This document shows positions 1 through 6,318 of a DNA stretch of 6,550 nucleotides, one piece after another; the first letter of the stretch is position 1, and every line of letters begins with the position of its first letter. Origin of the DNA: CAYGZA01 sp964354135. GTDB lineage: Bacteria; Planctomycetota; Planctomycetia; Pirellulales; Thermoguttaceae. The stretch spans positions 1-6,550 of the forward strand of contig CAYGZA010000346.1 in the NCBI GenBank assembly GCA_964354135.1, read 5' to 3'. The position numbers and the translations under genes are program-made. The notes under the pieces are model-generated. The model was not told the origin of the DNA. It saw nothing but the letters and a program-made list of their open reading frames with translations, and searched no databases.

Positions 1-1542
1 CGTCGGGAACAGCTCCGGGAAGTAGATCGCGTAGCCGCCGAACAGGGAAAGCTGGCAGAATCCCATGAGCGGGACCATCCAGCAGACGTCCCAGGGAGTG
101 CTCATGTAGAGGAACGCCACCGCGGTGCTGATGGCCGCCGCCACGAAGGCCCCGGCAAACGCCGGCCGGCGACCGATCCGCTGCGTCACCCGGCTGAACA
201 CGTAGATGCCGAAAAACGCCCCGATGTTGAAGAGCATCGACGTGATGCTTCCCCACCAGGTGGTATCGCCGTTGATCTCCTTGTGCCGGGCGAGGATCCG
301 GCTGGTGGACTCTTCGAGCGATTCCCGGGCGCCGCTCGGGCCGGCGAGATACTCTTCCCTCCGTTTCCGCTCCTCGGCCGACTGGGGACGTGCGTCCTTC
401 GAGACCCTTTCGAGGGCGTCGCGGACCGCCTTCGGCAAGCCCTGCTTGGCGCCGCGGAGCGTCTCGGCAAGATCATGCAATTGCCGCGGGTTGTCCAGGG
501 CCTCCAACACCGCCTTCGCCGAGACCGGCTTGCCGGCCGCGCGAAGGACCACGGCGGCGGTGTAGATCTGCTGCGGATCCTTGTGGGAAGCAGCCGGGCT
601 CAAGAGGAACTGAGGTCGAACCTGCTTGGCCGCCGCGTCGAGTTGTTCGGGGGACTTGAGGACCAGGCGCAGGAACCGGCGGTCGTTCTCGGCGGAACCG
701 GCGTCGCGGGCCTCCTGCTCGTAAACCTTGCGGAAGATGGACTGGTTCAGGTCCATGCTGAAAAACCCGATCGCCCACAGCCCGACCACCCCCGACGAGG
801 CCAAGAGCATGCCCACGATCACCCGCCGGCGCCAGCGGGGAGTGCCGAACATCTCCCGGAGCGAGCCCGCCCTCTTCTTTCCGATCCCTTCGGCGACGGC
901 CTTGCGCCAGCGTTCCGGCTCTTCGAGACGAAGCATTACCAGCACCGCCAGGAAAGCCGGCAGGATGCCCACGGCAAACATCCCTCGCCAACCGCTGAAC
1001 GGCAGCACCTCGGCCCTCTCCAATTGGCTGAACCCGAGGCCGATCAGGGCCGCCGTGATGTTTCCCACGGCGGAAAGGGCCTGCAGCATCCCGAGGGCGT
1101 GCGGCCGGGCCCGCTCGGGCATCACTTCCGCCACCAGGGAGACCCCCACGGCGAACTGCCCTCCCACGCCCAGCCCGGTCATGAAGCGGTAGAGCATGAA
1201 ATCGTACACGCTGTAGGCCAGGCCGCTCAGCCCCGTGAAGATCGAATAGGCGAGGATCGTGAAGACCATGGTCCGCGCCCGGCCCAGCCGGTCGCCCATA
1301 ATCCCAAAGAAGATCCCCCCGGTCGCCCAGCCGATCAGCAACACCGACGTGGCCAGCGTGGTGAACGTATCGACCGCGTCGCTGTCCCCGAGCAGGTCGG
1401 TAACGGCCGGCTTTCGGGCGATGTTGAAGAGCTGCTGATCCAGGCAGTCGAACAACCAGCCCAGCGTACACACGGTCAGCACGAACCAGTGGTAGCGGTT
1501 CAGCTCGCGGTACCAGGGCTTCGCGGCGGCGGCGTGGTCCAT
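1..1542 (-). CDS. MFS transporter with large TM7-TM8 insert (3' end missing)
   Basis: Inner-membrane carrier of the major facilitator superfamily, probably a proton-coupled importer or exporter of a small organic solute; the substrate cannot be read from sequence. I translated the minus strand from ATG at 1542 and found 514 codons open to the window edge. Hydrophobic helices lie near residues 18-38, 59-80, 92-110, 112-134, 148-172, 183-205, 241-263, 430-450, 460-480 and 485-507. Motif A (GIMGDRLGRAR, 80-90) follows TM2, and a second-half counterpart (QRIGRRP) lies at 454-460. TM4 carries RFMTGLGVGGQ, and TM1 carries an acidic pair, D32 and D35, like the DxxD of aromatic-acid:H+ symporters. 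The visible part ends in PELFPT, a common MFS motif after TM10, so about two helices are missing. Residues 266-428 form a hydrophilic, mainly helical insert that by MFS topology faces the periplasm. The ATG is supported by GGGAGGG ten bases upstream. An upstream ATG at 1576 is out of frame. Confidence 0.93.
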   Translation of the reverse strand, partial: MDHAAAAKPWYRELNRYHWFVLTVCTLGWLFDCLDQQLFNIARKPAVTDLLGDSDAVDTFTTLATSVLLIGWATGGIFFGIMGDRLGRARTMVFTILAYSIFTGLSGLAYSVYDFMLYRFMTGLGVGGQFAVGVSLVAEVMPERARPHALGMLQALSAVGNITAALIGLGFSQLERAEVLPFSGWRGMFAVGILPAFLAVLVMLRLEEPERWRKAVAEGIGKKRAGSLREMFGTPRWRRRVIVGMLLASSGVVGLWAIGFFSMDLNQSIFRKVYEQEARDAGSAENDRRFLRLVLKSPEQLDAAAKQVRPQFLLSPAASHKDPQQIYTAAVVLRAAGKPVSAKAVLEALDNPRQLHDLAETLRGAKQGLPKAVRDALERVSKDARPQSAEERKRREEYLAGPSGARESLEESTSRILARHKEINGDTTWWGSITSMLFNIGAFFGIYVFSRVTQRIGRRPAFAGAFVAAAISTAVAFLYMSTPWDVCWMVPLMGFCQLSLFGGYAIYFPELFPT

Positions 1543-1552
1543 GACGGCGGTT

Positions 1553-1559
1553 CCCTCCC
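1553..1559 (-). promoter_or_regulatory. Ribosome binding site of the MFS gene
   Basis: On the minus strand the sequence reads GGGAGGG, ending ten bases before the ATG at 1542. This is a good Shine-Dalgarno match at a normal spacing. It favours ATG 1542 over the out-of-frame ATG at 1576. Confidence 0.65.
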
Positions 1560-1604
1560 GGGTCGGTGCAGCCCATGTCTTAACGGAAACGGGCGGCAAT
1601 CGCA

Positions 1605-1657
1605 ACCCTGTGAGGGTGCCGCTGCTTGGCCGGAGAGGGTATCCAAGCATTCAGTGG
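1605..1657. repeat. Two adjacent hairpins, REP-like
   Basis: The first hairpin is a perfect 5-bp stem with a 3-base loop: ACCCT at 1605-1609, GTG loop, AGGGT at 1613-1617. The second begins two bases later. TGCTTGG (1623-1629) pairs perfectly with CCAAGCA (1643-1649), and after a 4-base bulge CCGC (1619-1622) pairs with GTGG (1654-1657), with one G-T pair. No gene ends here, so these are not ordinary terminators. From memory, CCCTGTGAGGGTGCC followed by a palindrome is a recurrent intergenic motif in planctomycetes, which would make this a decayed repetitive extragenic palindrome. That recollection cannot be tested from one copy. Confidence 0.5.
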
Positions 1658-1830
1658 AACCGGCGTCGCGCAGGTCCCGCCGATTGTAGCGGACTTCGCA
1701 CAAGACGTGCCTGTCCCCTTGTCTGCTTTCAGGTCGTAACGCCGGGCGGGATTCCCGTGGACTGCGCGAGAAGGGGGAGACGATAGTCTCAAGGAGATCC
1801 CCTGCGAGCAACCCCGCGCTCCTGACGCCG

Positions 1831-4572
1831 ATGAGCGTTCTGCTGTCCTTGTTGGTTGTAGCGACCGCGCCGGATGCGCCTGCCGGTGGGCGTTATCCCG
1901 GCGCGGCCGAGGTGTTCCACTGCACCTTCGACGACTCGTGGGACCGCGACTACGACGGATGGCCCGACCGCTGGACCCGGCGCCAGGGGCCCGGATTCCC
2001 GCACTACGTGCGGATCTTCCTTTCCCCCGAGCCGGTGCCGGCGGGGGACCGCTCGCTGAGGATCGAATTGGACGGCGGGGGCGCGGTGGCCTACAGCCCG
2101 CCCATCCAGGTCAAACCGCCGCACGACTACGTGGTGGAGGCGTTGTTGAAGACCGAAGGGCTTCGGCACGATCGGGCGTATCTATCCCTGACGTTCTTGG
2201 ACCGCGATCAGCAGCCGCTGGAGACGTTCTCTTCCGAAAAGGTCCGCGACTGCCCGGACTGGAGGAAAGTGCGGCTGGGGCCGGTCTCCCCCAGCTCGCC
2301 GCAGACGCGCCTGGCGATGATCGGGCTCCACCTCGAGCCGGGGTCTCAGGCGGACCTCCGCGGGGCGGCCGCGTTCGGCGATCTCTGGCTGGGTCGGCTG
2401 CCGCGGATTTCCCTCTCCGTCGGCAAGCAGTCCCACGTCTTTACGGATCCCCGCGAAGCCACGATCTCCTGCGACGTCTCCGGGTTCACGCGGCCGAATG
2501 CGACCGTGCGATTCGAGTTGTTCGACGTCTTCGGTGCGCGGCTCGCCGAGGCGGAGCAATCGCTCCTGATCCGTGCGGCCTCGGCGCTTTCGGGCCTGGA
2601 TCCGGACTCTCCGGAAGGAGAGCCGACGACCTTGGCCGGCGGCGCCCAATGGCAGCCTCCGCTTGCCGGGCCGGGCTTCTATCGCGTCCAAGCCGGGATC
2701 GCGGCCGAAGGTCAGACCGTCCACCGGCGAAACGTCACGCTGGTGGTCATCCAACCCCAACGTCCCCCGACGGGCAGCGAGTTCGGTTGGAGCTTCTCCG
2801 GCCATCACGACCTCCAGCGGTTTCCCTGGCTCGGTCAAGCGATGTCCCAAGTAGGGATCCAATGGGCTAAATGCCCGGTGTGGTACGATGAGCAGGCCGG
2901 AGAAGAGCCCGTGCGAAAGCTGGCCGATTTCATCGAGCGGCTCTCGTACCAGGGAATCGAGCCGGTGGCCGTGCTCGACCCGAGGCCGGACGACCGGGTA
3001 GGCGGCAGCGGCGAGTCGAGCGAGCGGTCGGTCGCCGAGCTGTTCAGCCAGGATCGGAAGGTTTGGGGCCCGCCGCTGGAGGCAATCGTCTTGCGGTTAG
3101 GGGCCCAGGTCCGCTGGTGGCAGTTGGGGAGCGATCGGGACGCGAGTTTCACCGGCTATCCGCGGCTGAGCGAGAAGATCCGCGAGATCCAGGCGGTCCT
3201 GGAGCGCGCCGGCAACACCGGGGGCCTGGGAATCGCCTGGAGCTGGCTGCACCCGCTGCCGGAAACGACCGCCGGCGACCCGGCCTCGCTGCGATTCTTG
3301 GTGCTGTCCGCCGACCCGCCGCTCACGGCCCGGGAGCTGACGACCTGCCTGGCCGCGACGCGGCGCGGCAACCTGGATCGGCCTGCACGATCCCGGGCGG
3401 ACGAGGCTCCTGCCGGGCCGGAGGCAAGCGCAACCTCGGCGATCGTAAGTGCGGCTCGGCAGGAACCTCGCCCCCCCGAAATGACGCAACGTTATCCGGC
3501 GAGCTGGGTCCTCCTGGAGCCCCTTCCCCGCGACGAGTATTCGTGGTCCGACCGGGCCGCGGACCTCGTCGGGCGGATGATCGCCGCCAAGCGGGAAGGG
3601 GCCGCGGCGATCTTCCTGGCCGATCCCCTCGGCCCCCGGAGCGGACTGATCCACGAGGACGGCACGCCCAGCGAGCTTTTCCTCCCTTGGCGGACCACCG
3701 CGCTCCTGCTGGGCGGCGCGGAGCCCATGGGAACGATCGCCTTGCCGCAGGGGAGCGCGAACTGGGTCTTCGCGCGCGGCGACGATGCCGTGATGGCCGT
3801 CTGGAACGCCAAGCCCGTTCGCGAGACCTACTACCTGGGCGAAGACGTCCGCCGCGTGGATCTGTGGGGCCGGGAAACCGCGATTCCCAAGGCCGGCTCG
3901 GGGCAGGTGATCGAAGCGGGCCCCTTGCCCGCCTTCTACAGCGGAATCAACAGGCGGATCGCCAGGTGGCAGCTCGACTTCGCCTTGGGCGAGGACCGCA
4001 TCCCCAGCGTCTTGGACCGGCGGCATCGCAACCAGATCGTCGGGAAGAACAGCTTCAGCCAGGCGGTTGAAGGGACGGTCGCCCTGGTCGCTCCCGAAGG
4101 ATGGAGCATTCACCCCCAGAAGACGAGCTTCCGCCTGGCCGGAGGAGAGGCGTTCCGCCAGCCCGTCGAGATCGCGCTTCCGGCCGACGCCGGCAACGGC
4201 GCGTACGTCATCCGTGCCGACTTTGAAGTGCAGGCCGATCGCCCTTACCGCTTCAGCATCTACCGGTCGGTCCGCCTCGGCTCGGACGACGTCCGCATGG
4301 AGATCGAGACCCAATGGAACAGCCGTGGGGAGCTGGAGGTCCAGCAATACCTGCTGAACGACACCGACCGCGAGGTCCGTTTCCGCTGCCAGCTCCTGAC
4401 CTCTGACCGCCCCCGGATGACAACCCTCATGGTGGGGCTGGGCCGCAGCCAGACGGTGTACGTCTTCCGCCTGCCCAACGCCCGACAACTGGTCGGCAAG
4501 ACCCTTTGGCTCCAGGCCCAGGAGGTCGACGGCCCCCGGGTGCTCAACTATCGTTTTGTGGCCCGGGAGTGA
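1831..4572 (+). CDS. Exported multidomain protein, glycosidase-like barrel
   Basis: A 913-residue protein of no named family that I recognise. The N-terminus (MSVLLSLLVVATAPDAPAGG) resembles a short signal peptide with possible cleavage after ATA or APA, though it lacks basic n-region residues. Residues about 26-190 look like a jelly-roll carbohydrate-binding domain, with a DxDxDGxxD calcium-loop-like motif at 38-46. Residues about 192-310 look Ig-like. Residues about 315-640 look like a TIM barrel of the GH5/GH39 kind: GWSFSGHHDL, then WAKCPVWYD at 345-353, a helix, EPVAVLDP at 377-384, and WQLGSDRD at 430-437, where active enzymes typically have an N-E pair. Residues 640-690 (WVFARGDDAVMAVWNAKPV...VDLWGRE) resemble the beta domain following such barrels, and 715-913 are further beta domains. 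Residues 522-550 are encoded by a palindromic element. ATG 1831 is the only ATG or GTG in frame after the stop at 1687, although no Shine-Dalgarno lies close. Binding or processing of polysaccharide is inferred only. Confidence 0.85.
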   Translation: MSVLLSLLVVATAPDAPAGGRYPGAAEVFHCTFDDSWDRDYDGWPDRWTRRQGPGFPHYVRIFLSPEPVPAGDRSLRIELDGGGAVAYSPPIQVKPPHDYVVEALLKTEGLRHDRAYLSLTFLDRDQQPLETFSSEKVRDCPDWRKVRLGPVSPSSPQTRLAMIGLHLEPGSQADLRGAAAFGDLWLGRLPRISLSVGKQSHVFTDPREATISCDVSGFTRPNATVRFELFDVFGARLAEAEQSLLIRAASALSGLDPDSPEGEPTTLAGGAQWQPPLAGPGFYRVQAGIAAEGQTVHRRNVTLVVIQPQRPPTGSEFGWSFSGHHDLQRFPWLGQAMSQVGIQWAKCPVWYDEQAGEEPVRKLADFIERLSYQGIEPVAVLDPRPDDRVGGSGESSERSVAELFSQDRKVWGPPLEAIVLRLGAQVRWWQLGSDRDASFTGYPRLSEKIREIQAVLERAGNTGGLGIAWSWLHPLPETTAGDPASLRFLVLSADPPLTARELTTCLAATRRGNLDRPARSRADEAPAGPEASATSAIVSAARQEPRPPEMTQRYPASWVLLEPLPRDEYSWSDRAADLVGRMIAAKREGAAAIFLADPLGPRSGLIHEDGTPSELFLPWRTTALLLGGAEPMGTIALPQGSANWVFARGDDAVMAVWNAKPVRETYYLGEDVRRVDLWGRETAIPKAGSGQVIEAGPLPAFYSGINRRIARWQLDFALGEDRIPSVLDRRHRNQIVGKNSFSQAVEGTVALVAPEGWSIHPQKTSFRLAGGEAFRQPVEIALPADAGNGAYVIRADFEVQADRPYRFSIYRSVRLGSDDVRMEIETQWNSRGELEVQQYLLNDTDREVRFRCQLLTSDRPRMTTLMVGLGRSQTVYVFRLPNARQLVGKTLWLQAQEVDGPRVLNYRFVARE
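3394..3478. repeat. Imperfect palindromic element inside the coding frame
   Basis: Arms 3394-3419 and 3453-3478 are inverted copies of each other matching at 22 of 26 bases, separated by a 33-base loop. The core GGCAGGA...CCTCG is shared. The element is read in frame as residues 522-550 of the surrounding protein, in a low-complexity stretch rich in A, R, P and E (ARQEPRPPE at the right arm). This interrupts otherwise fold-like sequence between the barrel strands near 500 and 559. I recall closely similar GGCTCGGCAGGAGCCTCGCC palindromes as dispersed repeats in planctomycete genomes. The inverted repeat is directly visible; its membership in a dispersed family is from memory. Confidence 0.75.
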
Positions 4573-4617
4573 TCGTCTTATCTTGTTTGCCGACGCCACG
4601 TTGGGTTTGTTTCCGAG

Positions 4618-4629
4618 CTACACTTGTAG
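4618..4629. repeat. Short inverted repeat CTACA-CT-TGTAG
   Basis: CTACA (4618-4622) and TGTAG (4625-4629) are perfect inverted copies separated by two bases, 58 bases before the HDOD start codon. Position and symmetry would suit a small operator. A 5-bp repeat is also easily found by chance. Confidence 0.3.
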
Positions 4630-4647
4630 TGAGGCTTAGTGAGGCTT
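4628..4647. repeat. Perfect 10-bp tandem duplication
   Basis: AGTGAGGCTT occurs twice head to tail (4628-4637 and 4638-4647). It lies in the HDOD leader and creates a second GTG-containing unit, one of whose copies (GTG at 4639) is an in-frame alternative start for the HDOD gene. It looks like a simple replication-slippage duplication. Confidence 0.6.
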
Positions 4648-4671
4648 TCGCTCCCGCCGGCTCCAGTGCCC

Positions 4672-4678
4672 AAGGAAA
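4672..4678 (+). promoter_or_regulatory. Ribosome binding site of the HDOD gene
   Basis: AAGGAAA ends eight bases before ATG 4687, with the AAGGA core (4672-4676) ten bases away. This supports ATG 4687 over the in-frame GTG at 4639, which has no comparable purine-rich site and would add 16 residues rich in P, L and S that do not resemble HDOD sequence. Confidence 0.6.
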
Positions 4679-4686
4679 ACCGGAGT

Positions 4687-6318
4687 ATGTCTGCTGCGAC
4701 GACCGCCATAAACGACCTAGCCGATACGCTCGAGCGACTCGCGGCGCGGGCCCGGCAGCTCTTCAGCCTGCCTACCATCGCCGTGAAGGTCATGGAATTG
4801 ACCGCCAACCCGCAGGTCGATACCCACGCGCTCAAAGAGTGCATCGAAAACGACCCGGCGCTGACGACCAAGGTGCTCCGGGTGGTGAACAGCTCGCTGT
4901 TCGGCTTAAGCCGCGAGGTCTCCGACCTGAACCAGGCATTGGCCCTCTTGGGGAGCAAGCCGCTGAAGCTGTTGGTCTTGGGGTTCAGCCTTCCGAGCGG
5001 GCTCTTCATGGGCGTTGCCGGCGGCACCCTCGGCTGGTATTGGCGGCACACGCTGACCAAGGCGGTGGCTGCCCGCGAGATCAGCGAGCGCGTCTGGCAT
5101 CAGCCGGGGGATGAGGCGTTCATCGTCGGCCTGCTGCAGGACCTCGGCGTGCTGTTGTTGATCCAGGAGCTGGGCGGCCCGTTCGCCGAGTTCCTGGACA
5201 AGATCCGCGTGCGGGAGCAGGACCTGCTGGAGCTCGAAAACGAGCTGATGGGCTTCAACCACACCATGCTGACGGCCAGGCTGCTGCGGCACTGGGGGTT
5301 TCCCGAATCGCTCACTCAAAGCGTGGTAGCCGGAACGGACGGCGAGTTGGGGGCTTCCTTGCCCCCGGCACAGGAGAGGTTGGTCGAGATCGTGCGGCTG
5401 GCCGAGCTCATTGCCCGGCTGGTCGCCGACGGCCATTTTGAAGTCTTCGGTCAACTGTTGGCGAGGGGGGAGCGGGAGCACAATCTCACGCCCCAGGGAT
5501 TGCAGGAGCTGGTCGAGGCGTTGGAGGAGAAGGTGCGGCAACTGGCCGACGTGCTCTCCCTGCAATTGCCGCGGGGAGTGGACTACCGCGACGTGCTCGC
5601 CCACGCCCACGCGCAACTGGCCGAAGTGGCCGCCTCCGCGGCCGTCGAGCTGGTGGACCGGCGGCACGGCGAGTCGCGGCCGGCCGCCGCAAACCCGCTG
5701 TCGCCCGAGGAGACCCGGTCTCTGACGGCGGCGCTGGCGCGGTTGGGCGCGTCCCATTCGGATTCGGCCGCCGGCCTGGCGGAACCGCCCGAGGCCGCTT
5801 CCGCGCGGCCGGTCGAGCCGCGAAAATCGGCCGTCTCGGAGGCCGATCCCCGACTGCTCGGAAAACTCTCCGCGGCCGTAACCGCGTGCCGCCAGTCCCG
5901 CTGGCCGTTGAGCCTGCTTTTGGTCGACCTCGGCCAGGCCGAGGATCTGCTGATGAGCCTCGGCCCGGAGGGGTTCGCCGGCCTGCACCGCTTCCTCGAA
6001 AAGGCCTGCCGCGAAGTGGACCATCCTTCCGCGACCTATATGCCGCTCGGCGAGTCGGCCTTTGCGATCATCCTTCCCGATTGCGAGCGGCAAACGGCCG
6101 TCCGCCTGGGGAACCAGTTGATCGATCGGGTCCGCTACGGCTCCGTGGGCCGGCGCCGGGAACAGCAGCCGAAGCCGCAGGTGGGGGTGGGCGCGGTCAC
6201 GGTCTCCCTGCCGCCCAGGAACTTCCCGGCCACGGACCTTCTCGTCGCCGCGGACCGCTGTCTCTACGGCTCGCACGCCTCCGGCGGCGGCGTGGTCAAG
6301 AGCCTCGAGATCTATTGA
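4687..6318 (+). CDS. HDOD domain protein with degenerate GGDEF-like C-terminus
   Basis: A predicted soluble cytoplasmic signalling protein of 543 residues. Residues about 22-225 form an HDOD domain: LPTIAVKVMELTANPQVD, the helix block ENDPALTTKVLRVVNSSLFGL (54-74), a histidine in YWRHT (H121), GLLQDLGVLLL (148-158), and the closing GFNHTMLTARLLRHWGFPESL block (189-209). HDOD domains are HD-like folds that usually lack phosphodiesterase activity, and here the expected HD pair reads Q151-D152. Residues about 226-335 are mostly helical, followed by an acidic, Ala/Pro-rich linker to about 385. Residues about 388-543 align with the GGDEF fold: LSLLLVDL, then FAIILPDC, and a late ATDLLVAADRCLYGSHASG resembling the A-D-x-A-L-Y-x-A-K end of diguanylate cyclases. 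The signature itself reads GESAF (455-459), so cyclase activity is very unlikely. The likely role is protein-protein signalling or ligand sensing; its partner is unknown. No signal peptide or membrane segment is seen. Confidence 0.9.
   Translation: MSAATTAINDLADTLERLAARARQLFSLPTIAVKVMELTANPQVDTHALKECIENDPALTTKVLRVVNSSLFGLSREVSDLNQALALLGSKPLKLLVLGFSLPSGLFMGVAGGTLGWYWRHTLTKAVAAREISERVWHQPGDEAFIVGLLQDLGVLLLIQELGGPFAEFLDKIRVREQDLLELENELMGFNHTMLTARLLRHWGFPESLTQSVVAGTDGELGASLPPAQERLVEIVRLAELIARLVADGHFEVFGQLLARGEREHNLTPQGLQELVEALEEKVRQLADVLSLQLPRGVDYRDVLAHAHAQLAEVAASAAVELVDRRHGESRPAAANPLSPEETRSLTAALARLGASHSDSAAGLAEPPEAASARPVEPRKSAVSEADPRLLGKLSAAVTACRQSRWPLSLLLVDLGQAEDLLMSLGPEGFAGLHRFLEKACREVDHPSATYMPLGESAFAIILPDCERQTAVRLGNQLIDRVRYGSVGRRREQQPKPQVGVGAVTVSLPPRNFPATDLLVAADRCLYGSHASGGGVVKSLEIY

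Larger units (their letters stand above)
1543..1830. other. Divergent intergenic region, no gene seen
   Basis: These 288 bases separate the start codons of the MFS gene (minus) and the exported-protein gene (plus), so promoters for both should lie here. I found no convincing -35/-10 pair. The recognisable contents are the MFS ribosome binding site, two adjacent hairpins at 1605-1657, and an AAGGAG at 1791-1796 that is 34 bases from the downstream ATG, too far for a normal Shine-Dalgarno. Short open frames here are small and overlap the neighbouring genes out of frame; none looks like a real protein. Confidence 0.7.
4573..4686. other. Spacer between exported-protein and HDOD genes
   Basis: A gap of 114 bases, less GC-rich than its flanks, in which I see no rho-independent terminator and no convincing sigma-70 promoter. 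It contains a small inverted repeat at 4618-4629, a perfect 10-bp tandem duplication at 4628-4647, and the ribosome binding site of the downstream gene. Co-transcription with the upstream gene is possible, but the gap is long for a tight operon. Confidence 0.6.

Noticed and set aside
694..1670. Perfect 15-base direct repeat GGAACCGGCGTCGCG at 694-708 and 1656-1670
   Set aside because: The match does not extend on either side, and one copy is ordinary coding sequence. A second unrelated 15-base match (TGCAATTGCCGCGGG at 476-490 and 5561-5575) shows that such coincidences occur in this GC-rich window.
283..1689. Plus-strand open frame of 468 codons opposite the MFS gene, and the minus-strand frame 473-1576
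   Set aside because: Both overlap the MFS frame, which alone shows membrane helices, motif A and PELFPT. They have no hydrophobic periodicity and are shadows.
3097..4599. Antisense open frame of 500 codons opposite the exported-protein gene
   Set aside because: The plus-strand frame has a signal peptide, recognisable motifs and ordered domains. The antisense product is a composition-driven shadow typical of high-GC DNA, with no domain-like pattern.
4639..4686. GTG at 4639 as start of the HDOD gene
   Set aside because: It adds 16 non-conserved-looking residues, falls in a tandem duplication and lacks a Shine-Dalgarno, while ATG 4687 has AAGGA at ideal spacing.
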